A stretch of 64,000 nucleotides of DNA from Cytophagales bacterium (GCA_004292855.1 RDXN01000054.1:1-64000); one strand, 5' to 3'; positions 34,950 through 44,394 are shown, numbered from the stretch's first letter. Program-made: numbers and translations. The notes: generated by a model not told the origin, from the sequence alone.

Positions 34950-35192
34950 ATGGCAACTGAAGAACTCCGTCAGAATTTCCACCGCCTAATCGACACCATT
35001 GCCGACGAAAAGTCGCTGGTGGAGTTGTACAGCGTGGCAGAACTGTACATTGAGCAGCAAAACGTTTTGTTAGATACACAAGATCCTGCTTTGCTCAAGC
35101 GTATGGAAATGTCGTTACGGCAAGCCGAACGGGGCGAATTTTACACAAACGAGCAGATACAAAACGAGGTAAAGCAGTGGCTCGGCAAGTGA
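34950..35192 (+). CDS. Antitoxin of a ParE/RelE-type toxin-antitoxin pair
   Basis: 80 residues, mainly helical and acidic, with MATEELRQNFHRLIDTI at the start and RQAERGEFYTNEQIQNEVKQWL at the end, a tail that is typical of toxin-binding antitoxins. No named DNA-binding fold recognised. The gene overlaps the toxin start by 16 nt. Such antitoxins normally bind the toxin and autoregulate the operon. The call depends on the pairing. Confidence 0.8.
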   Translation: MATEELRQNFHRLIDTIADEKSLVELYSVAELYIEQQNVLLDTQDPALLKRMEMSLRQAERGEFYTNEQIQNEVKQWLGK

Positions 35193-35455
35193 TCTGGACA
35201 CCACAGGCACGGGAAGAATATCTCGATCTTGTCTCTTACCTGCTTGATGCGTTTGGAGATGCAATAGCCGAAAAGTTTACTGATCGACTCGCACAGGTTA
35301 TCAACAGCATCGAAGCAATGCCCTTGATGGGGCGTGCCCATCCGACCATGAGTTCGATCCGGCAGATAGTTGTTAGACCTTATACCGTTGTGTGTTACAT
35401 CGTGCTACCCGATCAGATAATCATTGTGAATCTGTTGGACTCTCGGCGAGCATGA
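35177..35455 (+). CDS. ParE/RelE-superfamily toxin
   Basis: 92 residues from a GTG inside the antitoxin gene. Family features: VIWTPQAREEYLDLVSYL at the start, IEAMPLMGRAHP in the middle, RQIVVRPYTVVCYIV and a final IIIVNLLDSRR strand with the arginines common in ParE-like toxins. RelE members cut mRNA on the ribosome and ParE members inhibit gyrase; the sequence is nearer to ParE, but this cannot be settled by eye. Single-copy chromosomal module between menD and the sulfatase. Confidence 0.9.
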   Translation: MARQVIWTPQAREEYLDLVSYLLDAFGDAIAEKFTDRLAQVINSIEAMPLMGRAHPTMSSIRQIVVRPYTVVCYIVLPDQIIIVNLLDSRRA

Positions 35456-35464
35456 AGTTTTTGG

Positions 35465-36793
35465 TTATAAGGCCACAGGCTCCAGCACGGTCTTCTCCCA
35501 GTCGGCGTATTTCTGCTTCAGTTGCTCAAATCGTTTTGGTTGTGAGGCTTTCAGGTTTTGCTTCTCAACTTCGTCAGTATCAAGGTCGAACAGGTGTTCC
35601 CCTTTTTCGTCTTCGAGATATTTCCAGCGGCCCACGAGAATAGCTTTTTGCTGGGTGCGTTGAAACGTGCGCCAGAACAAGGTGCGTTCGACCGGCTTGC
35701 GTTGCCCCCGGCAAACGGGCATCAGATCAATTCCATCGAGAGGGAAGTTTGGGTTGGGTGTGGCCCCGGCAACCGCCAGCATGGTAGCGGTCCAGTCCAT
35801 CGTAACGGCTACTTGGGGAGTGGTGGTGCCGGGTTTGATTTTTCCAGGCCACCGCACAAACGCAGGGACACGAATACCACCTTCCCAAAGCGTCATTTTG
35901 CTGTTGCTCAGGCCACCGTTGTCGGAGTAGCGTTCGCCACCGTTGTCGTTGGTGAAGATTACGAGCGTGTTGTCGGTCAGGTTTTGGGTATCCAGCGTTT
36001 GCATAATCAACCCGATGCTCTCATCCAATCGTTGCATCATTCGGGCGTAGGTTGCTGCCGACCCACCTTTCGTATAATCTAACGAATCGGGGTAAGCCGG
36101 GTCGTATGCCCCCTGCCAGGGCCAATGGGGAGCGGTATAGGTGAGGGCCAGAAAAAACGGCTTTTGGTGCGACTGCCGCAGAAAACCGACGACTTTTTCG
36201 GTAAACAAATCGGTCATATAGCCTTGGAGATGAACGGGTTTTCCGTTCTCGAACAGGTCGTGATCGTGTTTTTCGCCTTTGTGCGAGATATAATCAGCCC
36301 CGCCACTGCTGATGCCGAACGAATAGTCGAACCCATTGGCGTTGGGGCTTTGATCGGGCCGGAAACCCAGATGCCACTTGCCAATCAGGGCCGTTTCGTA
36401 ACCGGCGGCTTTGATCAGTGTAGCCAGCGATGGATAAGCGGGCGTAAGGCCGTAGGTGCTATCCCGGCGTTTGTGGGCCAACGGTTCCATGAGGCCAACG
36501 GGCGTTCGGGCGGGGTAACGGCCGGTCATCAGAGCCGTGCGAGTGGGCGTGCAGACGGGGGCGGCTGCATAAGCATTAACGAATTTAACCCCTTGAGCCG
36601 CCAGTTTATCCAAATTGGGCGTTCGGAAGGGGAGCGGGGGGGCGTTGGCAGCCCGGTAGCAACTCAGATCACCATAACCCATATCGTCGGTCATGATATA
36701 AATGATGTTCGGACGTTGGGCAAAGGCTCCAGGGCTGATGAGCGACATCAGGATAAGCGTCACCCGAAAAACGAAAGAAATACGCGTTGTCAT
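35465..36793 (-). CDS. S1-family sulfatase (arylsulfatase type)
   Basis: 442 residues with a signal peptide (to AFAQ at about 26). The metal-binding start NIIYIMTDDMGYGDLS (D36, D37) and the sulfatase signature CTPTRTALMTGRYP with Cys81, to be oxidised to formylglycine, are intact. HWLG- and TNDNGG-type metal ligands (KWHLG, FTNDNGGERYSDNGG) are present. Such exported enzymes desulfate polysaccharides or glycosaminoglycans. A maturase (anSME or FGE) is not identified next to it. Divergent from the metallo-beta-lactamase with 73 nt between starts. Confidence 0.95.
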   Translation of the reverse strand: MTTRISFVFRVTLILMSLISPGAFAQRPNIIYIMTDDMGYGDLSCYRAANAPPLPFRTPNLDKLAAQGVKFVNAYAAAPVCTPTRTALMTGRYPARTPVGLMEPLAHKRRDSTYGLTPAYPSLATLIKAAGYETALIGKWHLGFRPDQSPNANGFDYSFGISSGGADYISHKGEKHDHDLFENGKPVHLQGYMTDLFTEKVVGFLRQSHQKPFFLALTYTAPHWPWQGAYDPAYPDSLDYTKGGSAATYARMMQRLDESIGLIMQTLDTQNLTDNTLVIFTNDNGGERYSDNGGLSNSKMTLWEGGIRVPAFVRWPGKIKPGTTTPQVAVTMDWTATMLAVAGATPNPNFPLDGIDLMPVCRGQRKPVERTLFWRTFQRTQQKAILVGRWKYLEDEKGEHLFDLDTDEVEKQNLKASQPKRFEQLKQKYADWEKTVLEPVAL

Positions 36794-36866
36794 GATTGCT
36801 TTTCGGAAAGGGATTCTAAAAATAGCGTATTAACTTGCTGCTGCAATACAGCCTCCTGATACAATC

Positions 36867-37589
36867 GTGAAACTTTGCCTTCTTTTCTCACTGCTCGCTT
36901 CATTCGCTTACGCCCAACAGCCGCCCAAAATCAAGATTACGCCCCTCACGAAGGGCTTCTACATCCACACGACATTCCGCACGTGGCAGGGTACGTTGGT
37001 GCCCTCCAACGGGATCATTGCCCAAACCGACGAGGGCGTGGTGTTGGTCGATACGGGTTGGGATGTGCCCGACGACCAAAACCAAACGGAACAACTGCTG
37101 GATTGGATTGAGCAAAACCTGCATCAGCCTGTGCGGATGTGCATCGTGACCCACTTCCACGACGACCGCGTGGGCGGCATTGCTACGCTCCGCAAGGCGG
37201 GTGTCCGGGTAGTCAGCACTCCGCTGACTGCCGAAAGTGCTGCGAAAAAAGGCTATGAACGCCCCGAAGGTATTTTGTCGAACGACACAACGCTGGTGGT
37301 GGGTAAGTTGCCCATTCGCTGTTTCTTTCCGGGGCCGGGCCATTCCTTCGATAACATCGTGGTGTACTTCCCGACGGCCAAACTATTGCACGGCGGCTGT
37401 TTTGTAAAAAGCTATGCTGCTATGGGCCTCGGCAACCTCTCCGACGCCAACCTAAACGAGTGGGCTAACTCCATCCGGCGGTTGCAGCGCACCTTTCCCA
37501 ACCCAAAATTCGTGATTCCCGGCCATGACGAATGGGACCAGATTTCGTCGCTGGAGAATACGCTGAGGTTGCTGAAAATGAAAAAATAG
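36867..37589 (+). CDS. Subclass B1 metallo-beta-lactamase
   Basis: 240 residues from a GTG giving a signal peptide (MKLCLLFSLLASFAYAQ). All B1 zinc ligands can be placed: the H-x-H-x-D motif as HFHDD (H96, H98, D100), GPGHSFDN (H159), HGGCFVKS (C178) and IPGHDEW (H220). The Cys ligand and the GGCxVKS context separate B1 from B2, B3 and from glyoxalase-like hydrolases. It should hydrolyse beta-lactams, including carbapenems, in the periplasm, but spectrum is not predictable here. No mobile-element sequence flanks it, so it looks like an intrinsic chromosomal gene. Confidence 0.9.
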   Translation: MKLCLLFSLLASFAYAQQPPKIKITPLTKGFYIHTTFRTWQGTLVPSNGIIAQTDEGVVLVDTGWDVPDDQNQTEQLLDWIEQNLHQPVRMCIVTHFHDDRVGGIATLRKAGVRVVSTPLTAESAAKKGYERPEGILSNDTTLVVGKLPIRCFFPGPGHSFDNIVVYFPTAKLLHGGCFVKSYAAMGLGNLSDANLNEWANSIRRLQRTFPNPKFVIPGHDEWDQISSLENTLRLLKMKK

Positions 37590-37597
37590 ATTCTAAA

Positions 37598-38359
37598 TCA
37601 GATAGTTGCTTTCGCTAAAATTTGCTGGGTTAACTCATTTAAGACTTCATCAGCAATCCCCTTCTTGTATAGATAGTTGGGGTGGGGAATCTGGTAAGTG
37701 TGTTTGGGCAAAACACTCTCGACAGCCAACTGCTCAATTTTACCGGATAGAAGTGGTTGTCTGTGTAAGCTATTGGGCTTCAAATTGTGCGGGTCATAAC
37801 AACTGTTGCCTATCCAGTCATAATTGTTCAAATGCCAGTTATAATGACCGTCGGTGGTCATGATTAGTACAACATCTGGTTTTGTAATCCTAATCTCTTC
37901 GAGCAGCAGAGTGATAAACAGTTGCGAGAGTTGCCCGAACGATTCTCTGCCGGTTGGCTTTGTTTTATTAACGTCGATTTTGCAAAGGTTTGTCCAAAGG
38001 GTGGCCTGCCTAAATTGTTCTCCAATACCCAGTGCATCACTGAAACGCTTACGAAACCACCAAAACGGGGAGTTATGATTTCTGTCTTTAACATCGACAT
38101 AATGCTGCATTAAATTATCGACCTTATCAGACGAATCGTATGTATGCCAACCTGCCGTTTCGCGACCCACGAACATAATCTTGGGAGATACTTCAAGGTA
38201 CGCATCGTCAACGCTCATCGTAAAAACTTTGGAAACCTGATCTTTGGGCCAGTTGCATTGCTGAATACAAAGATCAATTTGAGCATTCAGTGTTGGAAGC
38301 CAGGTTTCGTAACAGGTGCGAAGTTCTTGGTTGACTACGTTTGGTATTGACGTGTTCAT
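37598..38359 (-). CDS. Unknown protein, possible uracil-DNA-glycosylase-like fold
   Basis: 253 residues from the ATG at 38359, preferred over a TTG eight codons upstream. Sequence points that resemble the UDG-like superfamily are a beta strand followed by a glycine turn (PKIMFVGRETAGW, about 59-71), TNLCKID in the middle, a long helix before VVLIMTTDGHYNWHL, and a late HP motif (YQIPHPNYL). The residues are not those of a known UDG family, so activity is uncertain. Codons are visibly more AT-rich than in the neighbours. It stands alone between the metallo-beta-lactamase and the permease and may be a recent arrival. Confidence 0.55.
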   Translation of the reverse strand: MNTSIPNVVNQELRTCYETWLPTLNAQIDLCIQQCNWPKDQVSKVFTMSVDDAYLEVSPKIMFVGRETAGWHTYDSSDKVDNLMQHYVDVKDRNHNSPFWWFRKRFSDALGIGEQFRQATLWTNLCKIDVNKTKPTGRESFGQLSQLFITLLLEEIRITKPDVVLIMTTDGHYNWHLNNYDWIGNSCYDPHNLKPNSLHRQPLLSGKIEQLAVESVLPKHTYQIPHPNYLYKKGIADEVLNELTQQILAKATI

Positions 38360-38455
38360 GGGAAATTGAGGTTGGCGATTCAATATCGACTGCTTAAATT
38401 TACTAAACTAAATCTACCAGTTATGAGAATGTCCTGGAGAACGTTGATTCACCTC

Positions 38456-39808
38456 CTAATGTCCGCTCCATAACGCCAGCACGCAAAAGGCGTCAATGAC
38501 CCATAGCCCCGCCGGCACTTCCTCGCGTTTGCCAACGGCTACTTTAATGACCGTCCAGCTTAGAAAGCCCCAGATGATACCCTGCGTGATGGAATAGCTG
38601 AACGGAATCAGAACCAGAGCCAGAAAAGCGGGTAGGGCATCGTCAAGTTGAGTCCAGCGGATGCGCGTGATGGGCTGCATCATAAACGCACCGACCAGCA
38701 CCAGCGCAGGGGCCGTAGCAATAGCCGGAATAACCGACAATAGGGGCGACAAAAACAGAAACGGCAGAAACAAACAACCCGCCACAATCGCGACCAGCCC
38801 CGTGCGGCCCCCCTGCGCAATTCCCACCGCCGACTCGATATAGGCCGTCCCCGGACTCGTTCCCAGCACCCCCGCCAACGTCGTCGCCACCGCATCCGTC
38901 AGCAACGATTGATTCAGGTTACGGGGTAATTTGTAGCGTGGTTCTGCTGAACCGCGCGTTTCATCAGGTACTACTGGCGAAGGTTCAAACAAATTCCCCG
39001 CTTCGGCAACCCCCACAAACGTGGATATACTATCGAACAAATCCGTAAAAACAAAGGCGAAAATGACTGGCCACAGCGACCATTGGAGCGAGTTAACAAG
39101 GTCTAATTGACCAATCAGGCTAAAATCGGGGAGGGCAAATAGGCCATTCACGTTAACCAATGCCTTTTGCCCGAAGTTGATCGCCGAGGCATCGCCCCAC
39201 CACCGGCCAATGGGCCATGCCGCGAGCGTGGTTATAGTAATCCCAACAATGATGGCCCCCGGCACTTGCCGGACCACCAGTACTGCCGTGAGCAATAAGC
39301 CAAACACGAACGTAAGCACAATGGGGTCGTGCATAGATGCTATGCCGACCAACGTGGCCGGGTTGCCCACGATGAAATGGGCATTTTCAAACCCGATCAA
39401 CGTGATAAACAGCCCAATCCCCGCCGAGACGGCGTAGCGCAGGGGCAACGGAATCAGGCCGACAATAGCCGTGCGGACTCGCCCGACAGACAGGAGCAGA
39501 AACAGGATGCCCGCCCAGAACACCGCCCCCAGTGCAACCTGTGGCGAAATGCCCATGCCTTTGACGGCGGTGAAGGTAAAAAAGGCGTTCAGACCCATAC
39601 CCGGTGCCACCACAATCGGGTTGCGGGCATAGATGCCCATCATCAGGCTGCAAAAAAAGGAGAGCAAAACCGTGGCCGTCAGTACCCCACTAAACGGCAA
39701 ACCCGCCTGACTTAAAATTGAGGGGTTCACCACAATGATGTACATCGTGGACAGAAACGTAGAAACGCCCGCCAGAATTTCGGTTCGGCGCGTAGAGGGA
39801 GCGTGCAT
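38456..39808 (-). CDS. NCS2-family purine permease (AzgA type)
   Basis: 450 residues with about 12-14 helices. The AzgA subgroup wording is clear: GVSTFLSTMYIIVVNPSIL near the start, NPIVVAPGMGLNAFFTF (about 63-80), FVFTDLFDSISTFVGVAEAGN (about 250-270) and GTSPGTAYIESAVGIAQGGRTG. These transporters take up hypoxanthine, guanine or adenine by proton symport. A purine regulator is not adjacent. It ends 97 nt before the unknown gene at 38359 begins, so the two are probably separate units. Confidence 0.93.
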   Translation of the reverse strand: MHAPSTRRTEILAGVSTFLSTMYIIVVNPSILSQAGLPFSGVLTATVLLSFFCSLMMGIYARNPIVVAPGMGLNAFFTFTAVKGMGISPQVALGAVFWAGILFLLLSVGRVRTAIVGLIPLPLRYAVSAGIGLFITLIGFENAHFIVGNPATLVGIASMHDPIVLTFVFGLLLTAVLVVRQVPGAIIVGITITTLAAWPIGRWWGDASAINFGQKALVNVNGLFALPDFSLIGQLDLVNSLQWSLWPVIFAFVFTDLFDSISTFVGVAEAGNLFEPSPVVPDETRGSAEPRYKLPRNLNQSLLTDAVATTLAGVLGTSPGTAYIESAVGIAQGGRTGLVAIVAGCLFLPFLFLSPLLSVIPAIATAPALVLVGAFMMQPITRIRWTQLDDALPAFLALVLIPFSYSITQGIIWGFLSWTVIKVAVGKREEVPAGLWVIDAFCVLALWSGH

Positions 39809-39857
39809 AGCAATCCGGGCCGTTTGGTGGGTAAGCCCAGTGCTGTAAATCTACACC

Positions 39858-40289
39858 TTAATTCGCGCCTGCCACGCCAGCGGGCGGGTTCATCTGCCGA
39901 ATCATTTTAAAATCTTTGTGCAGAAACCGGACGCTCTTGTATGCTATTGCATGGACTGTGTTGGGGGTTGGCAGGCTTAGGGCCACGTCGAAACGGGTCT
40001 TGGTACCGGGATGGATCAATTCGCCACCTGCCCATTCGCTGCCTGTAAAGCGTAAATTACTAATGATAATACGCCCTTTGGCATCGGCATAGTCTTTCTG
40101 CCAGGAGCCACCCACCTCGGTGATACGGGCAAAATACCGGTCACCTGTTTTAAAGAACTCAATAGTCGATTGCCGCGACGGTACGTACCACCGCCCCAAC
40201 AGCGCATCGGCCACGGGGGGCGTTTGCGTTTGGGCCTCAGCCGGATGGGCTACGCAGAAAGCAAACAATAAAAAATATATCAATCGCAT
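39858..40289 (-). CDS. DUF2147-family secreted protein
   Basis: 143 residues from the ATG at 40289, where the signal peptide MRLIYFLLFAFCVAHPAEAQ begins; the frame is open 156 nt further upstream but no credible start is there. DUF2147 features: LLGRWYVPSRQSTIEFFK, YFARITEV, the D-A-K-G-R insert and a FTGSEWAGGELIHPGTKTRF-type region followed by AIAYKSVRFLHKDFKMIRQ. Family members are small exported beta proteins of unknown function. Confidence 0.88.
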   Translation of the reverse strand: MRLIYFLLFAFCVAHPAEAQTQTPPVADALLGRWYVPSRQSTIEFFKTGDRYFARITEVGGSWQKDYADAKGRIIISNLRFTGSEWAGGELIHPGTKTRFDVALSLPTPNTVHAIAYKSVRFLHKDFKMIRQMNPPAGVAGAN

Positions 40290-40458
40290 AACGTCGAGCA
40301 GTAAGTAAGCATTCAGCCGGGTATAGTTCGCAAAGAATGCAAATTGGTAACAGATTGTTTTGCTATAACCCGTAGAGCGGCCTAAAGCATCCAAAAAAAT
40401 GAGCGTTAGGGCCAGGCATACCGTCAGGCGGGAGCCTATCGACACGACTCGCGAACAA

Positions 40459-42582
40459 TTACAAATCCAGGATAAACGCGCCCTGTTGTCGGACGGAGTA
40501 GCAGCGAATGCCGCGTTGATGAGCCTCGACCAGCAGACGGTCGGTGAGGGGTGTGCGGTTGGAGTCGTCGAAAATGATGTGCCGAGCTACCACGCGCCGA
40601 TCCAGGTCGCTCCATTGTTGTAGCGCGTTGCGCCGGATAATGGCAAAATCGACCACGGCGGGCAATTGCCAGCGTATGCGGCCCCGCAGCCTGTTAATGA
40701 GCAACACCGTTTTTCCCTGCCACACCCAAATAGCGTAGTCGTCGGTTTTGCGGTAGCCCTGAACCAGTTGCAAGGTATCAGTCGAAGCGTCGAAGCGTTT
40801 AGCGTTTGCCACCGTCAGATCGTCGATACCCCAAAGCCCGAAGGTGTTTTTTAGATAAAAATCGAAGGAGCGTTGATCAGCTTGCATGTCCAGATCCGTG
40901 AGCAACACCGACCGACTTCCCGACGTGAGACTTACGGCGGTTTTGTGGGGTAAAAAATGCACGGCCAACCGGTGTTGGTTTCGCCGATCCAACTCGTCGG
41001 TGAGTAACAAGCCCATCAATACCAGAGCTAAACTCGTAGCGACCCACCCGTAGGCAGGCCGTCGGGCAAGCCAGGCGTACATGCCAGCCAGAATAACCGC
41101 ATACAAGACGAACATCTCAAAAGCCGACAACCAGAGCCTGTCCTGAACCCCACCGGGAAGATTACTGGTCCGTAACACGCTCTGGTTCAGTACCCACGTA
41201 GTGCCATACAAAAGCCAGCCCGTCAGGTCGCGAACGTACGGAATCCAGCACACGACCAGACTGCCCATTGCCAGGGGCAACAAACCCGCTACCAGTACCA
41301 TCACTACCGGGTTCACCAACAGGAAATAGGTCGGAAACTGATGAAAGTAGTAGACCCCGAGCGGAAACGTAGCCAATTGAGCGACGATGGCAACCGATGT
41401 CAGGTTCCAGACATGGTCAAGGACCGTATTCTTGATTTTTATAAGCTCATACACGCGCTCATGCCACATCCCGATGCCTGCCACTGCCACATACGACAAC
41501 TGAAACCCTGCCGAAAAGAGTGCGTAGGGGTCGAATAGGAGAATAAAGAACGCCGAAGCCCCCAGGGTGTTCAAAATGTCGGCTTTGCGGCCCGTTGCGT
41601 TGGCAATGATCAACACCGAAAACATCCCCGCCGACCGCAGCACGGCGGGCGACATACCCGTGACGAGGGCGTAGAACCATAAAATAACCAGTTGCACCAG
41701 CCCGATGGTCAGTTTGGTGCGTCGATCTTTTCGGAACGCCCCCAGTATATAAACCAGCACGTTGAACAAAATGCCTACGTGCAACCCCGACACCGACAGC
41801 ACGTGTACGGCCCCCGACGCCGAGTAAGCCTTGTAGAGGTCAGGGTCGATGTCGTCGCGAACGCCCAACAACATCGCGCTCACAATACCGGACTCGGCCC
41901 GTGAGCCAATCTGACGCGTAAACACACTGTCGGCCCATTGATTAACCGACGTAGCCACCCGCGTGATGGGGTTTGCCGGGGCGTAGCCTATCCGGTGCCG
42001 CATATAGAGCCGTAGATATTGCTGATGATAAATGCCCCGGTTGCTCAAATACCGTTTGTAATCAAATTCGGCGGGGTTCAGGGGCGGGTCAATGGGGCGC
42101 GGCCCACCCGAAACAACCCAAACTTCGCCGTAACGCGGGATCTGTTGGCCCGTTTTGTCGAGATACACAATCACACGCCCGCTCAGGGGTTGCCAGTTTG
42201 CCGAATCGGTGCGGCCACGCCGGAGGGCAAGCTCCACCCGAAACGTTTTGGCGCGTTCTTCGGGCAAGGCGTCTACCACGCCCACGTAAGCCCGAAGTGT
42301 GTCCTGGAGGTGTTCAATATTGTCGGGGCGGGTGCGGGGCGTATGGCGTTCCGTGACAAACCAGCCCAATGTGCCAAGAATAGTTAAAAGACCTAACGAA
42401 AGACCCAAACTGCGAAAATTAGGTTTCGGGTGTCGCCGTTGAGAGATCCAGCCCGTCCCTAAAATCAGAACGCCCACTACTCCGGTTGCTATAGCGGGGT
42501 AGTAGGCGTCGGGGAAATAATAATAGGCCAGAATACCAGCCACCAATGCCGGTGCGAAGCGGGCAAAGGGTGCGCCAATCAT
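40459..42582 (-). CDS. comEC: ComEC/Rec2-type DNA uptake channel
   Basis: 707 residues. An N-terminal membrane part with a DUF4131-like OB-type domain (about 25-190; GRVIVYLD, YLSNRGIYHQQYLR) leads to the Competence domain with the hallmark SASGAVHVLSVSGLHVGIL (about 255-273) and about ten helices. The C-terminal 130 residues resemble a shortened soluble domain but lack the HxHxDH metal site of full ComEC metallo-hydrolase domains, as common in Bacteroidota. The protein would carry single-stranded DNA across the inner membrane in transformation. Overlaps the GNAT gene by 4 nt. Confidence 0.92.
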   Translation of the reverse strand: MIGAPFARFAPALVAGILAYYYFPDAYYPAIATGVVGVLILGTGWISQRRHPKPNFRSLGLSLGLLTILGTLGWFVTERHTPRTRPDNIEHLQDTLRAYVGVVDALPEERAKTFRVELALRRGRTDSANWQPLSGRVIVYLDKTGQQIPRYGEVWVVSGGPRPIDPPLNPAEFDYKRYLSNRGIYHQQYLRLYMRHRIGYAPANPITRVATSVNQWADSVFTRQIGSRAESGIVSAMLLGVRDDIDPDLYKAYSASGAVHVLSVSGLHVGILFNVLVYILGAFRKDRRTKLTIGLVQLVILWFYALVTGMSPAVLRSAGMFSVLIIANATGRKADILNTLGASAFFILLFDPYALFSAGFQLSYVAVAGIGMWHERVYELIKIKNTVLDHVWNLTSVAIVAQLATFPLGVYYFHQFPTYFLLVNPVVMVLVAGLLPLAMGSLVVCWIPYVRDLTGWLLYGTTWVLNQSVLRTSNLPGGVQDRLWLSAFEMFVLYAVILAGMYAWLARRPAYGWVATSLALVLMGLLLTDELDRRNQHRLAVHFLPHKTAVSLTSGSRSVLLTDLDMQADQRSFDFYLKNTFGLWGIDDLTVANAKRFDASTDTLQLVQGYRKTDDYAIWVWQGKTVLLINRLRGRIRWQLPAVVDFAIIRRNALQQWSDLDRRVVARHIIFDDSNRTPLTDRLLVEAHQRGIRCYSVRQQGAFILDL

Positions 42583-43046
42583 TCGTGCGAATAGGCCGAA
42601 CCGGGCAGAACCATTTTATAATGCTGAATGGCACATTCCTCGAACATTGGCCCAACCGCTTTGAAACCAAACCCTTCGTAGAGCGGGATAGCCGTGACCT
42701 GTGCGTGCAGATAAATCGACTCGATGGGTTCGGGTTGCAGGCTGAACACATTGTCCAGAACGGCCTTTACGAGTGCTTTACCAACGCCTTTGCCACGAAA
42801 CTCTTTCCGAACCGCGAACCGCTCAAGCTTCACGCCCTTGCTTGTCCGACGCCAGCGGGCCGTGCCACAAGGAAGCGATAATCCATTAGTTTCCTGATGC
42901 TTAGCTAAGAAATGACGGCTACTGTTCTCAAACTCATCATACTCTTCTTCGGCAGGAACGTTCTGTTCCTCGACAAAGACTTCACGACGAATGGTAAACG
43001 CCTGTTCAAGGTCGGCGGGGGAGGAAATAGGGTGAACAACAATCAT
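42579..43046 (-). CDS. GNAT-family N-acetyltransferase
   Basis: 155 residues from the ATG at 43046, one nucleotide after the stop of the M43 protease gene. GNAT motif A is intact: KLERFAVRKEFRGKGVGKALVKAVL (R/Q-x-x-G-x-G/A at RGKGVG). The rest, IPLYEGFGFKAVGPMFEE, gives motif B. It resembles ElaA/YjcF-like acetyltransferases that open with a RREVFVEEQNVP segment. Substrate not known. Overlaps comEC by 4 nt (ATGA). Confidence 0.9.
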   Translation of the reverse strand: MIVVHPISSPADLEQAFTIRREVFVEEQNVPAEEEYDEFENSSRHFLAKHQETNGLSLPCGTARWRRTSKGVKLERFAVRKEFRGKGVGKALVKAVLDNVFSLQPEPIESIYLHAQVTAIPLYEGFGFKAVGPMFEECAIQHYKMVLPGSAYSHE

Positions 43047-43047
43047 A

Positions 43048-44394
43048 TCAGTTGATGAGCAAGCGGGTAGAGGCTTTTTCGCTGCCCGCCAGAACGCGCA
43101 CAATATACATGCCTTTGGGCAAATCGGAAACTCCAATCGTCACCCGCGTGCTAACGGTACTGCTCAAGGTTTGGGTCCGCACAAGCCGACCACTGAGATC
43201 GAGCAGGTCGATAGTTGGAGCCTGCGCACCCTTAAATTGCACCTCAGCGATGGCTACGTTTTGGGCCGGGTTCGGCACCATTGTTACCGTAAGGGTTTCG
43301 CTTTCCGGCAACGGGCGACCGCTCGAAGCAACCACCATTGCCCGACGCGGACTCAGTTGCAACACCGCCCGCATTCGGGCGCGCTGCCCAACCGTGAACA
43401 TATTCATGCACACGTCGGGCGAGTAATCCATGTAGTTTTCGGTGAGGTTGCGCGTGCGCCTGCCCGGCACACATTCGGAGGTAATAGGGCCGCATGTTGT
43501 ACCGTTATTTCCATCCTGAGTCGGGGGGGTATCAGCCACAAAGTCATCGCCACAAATACTGTCGCCCCATGTATGGATCAAACCCAGCCAATGCCCAACT
43601 TCGTGCGTAGTTGTTCGACCCTGACAATAGCTTCGGAAATTGGGCGTACAGGCCGTTGCGCCAAACACTTTATAGGAGATCACCACCCCGTCGATATCAT
43701 TATCACGGTTGGTGGCTAAGCCGCGCAGCGTGTCGGCCCCCACCGGAAACTGCCCATACCCAATCGTAACGCCCTCGGTGTCAGTAACCCAAATGTTCAG
43801 ATACCGGTCGGTGGGCCAGGTCGAAATCCGGGCCAGCAACTTCAGATCGTCAGGTTGGAAGGGGTCAAAAATTGGCTTTGCCGAATAATATTTCCGCAGG
43901 ATTCCGTTCGAGGCATTGCCCTGCGGGTCGGTGGTGGCCAGGAAAAACTCAATGCCTGTGTCGGCCCCAATGGGGCTGGTATTGAAGCCGTTCGTGCCCG
44001 CCTGTCGCCGGTAATCCTCATTCAGAACCCGAATCTGCGACGCGATTTGCTCATCGGAGATGTTGGGGTTGTTGGCCCCGCCCACAAAATTCGACGAGTT
44101 GTTGTGAATGACATGCACCACTACCGGAATCCGAAACACCGTATTATCGTTGGCGAGTCGTGCCCCGGCTTGTTTGTGATAAGCGCGTAGTTGCCGCTCC
44201 AACGATTCAATCTGTTGTTGGCGTTCGGGGTTGCGGCTCCGCAACAGTTGCTCCATGCGTCCGTTCGCACAACGTTCCGTATGCACGTGGGCGGGGGGCG
44301 TTTGCGCCACGACTGGAGCGGATACAACAAAGCCGACCAGCATAAGCAGGCCGGCTGTTGTCCGAAATAGGGTTCTATTGACCGGCTTCTTCAT
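43048..44394 (-). CDS. Secreted pappalysin-type (M43) zinc metalloprotease with T9SS sorting domain
   Basis: 448 residues from the ATG at 44394, which lies inside the end of phoH. Signal peptide to about VVAQ (31). The extended zinc motif HEVGHWLGLIH (H264, E265, H268, H274) and a downstream Met-turn ENYMDYSPDVCMNMF define the metzincin M43B family. Several paired cysteines (about 249, 257, 283) suit an exported protein. The C-terminal 80 residues form a T9SS type A sorting domain (VPNPAQN, LPKGMYIVRVL, TRLLIN). The enzyme is probably a secreted extracellular protease. Overlap with phoH is 20 nt. Confidence 0.93.
   Translation of the reverse strand: MKKPVNRTLFRTTAGLLMLVGFVVSAPVVAQTPPAHVHTERCANGRMEQLLRSRNPERQQQIESLERQLRAYHKQAGARLANDNTVFRIPVVVHVIHNNSSNFVGGANNPNISDEQIASQIRVLNEDYRRQAGTNGFNTSPIGADTGIEFFLATTDPQGNASNGILRKYYSAKPIFDPFQPDDLKLLARISTWPTDRYLNIWVTDTEGVTIGYGQFPVGADTLRGLATNRDNDIDGVVISYKVFGATACTPNFRSYCQGRTTTHEVGHWLGLIHTWGDSICGDDFVADTPPTQDGNNGTTCGPITSECVPGRRTRNLTENYMDYSPDVCMNMFTVGQRARMRAVLQLSPRRAMVVASSGRPLPESETLTVTMVPNPAQNVAIAEVQFKGAQAPTIDLLDLSGRLVRTQTLSSTVSTRVTIGVSDLPKGMYIVRVLAGSEKASTRLLIN

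Noticed and set aside
34950-38359. Toxin-antitoxin pair and UDG-like orphan taken as a defense island
   Set aside because: They are separated by a sulfatase and a metallo-beta-lactamase, and no restriction, CBASS, Cas or other defense genes are present.
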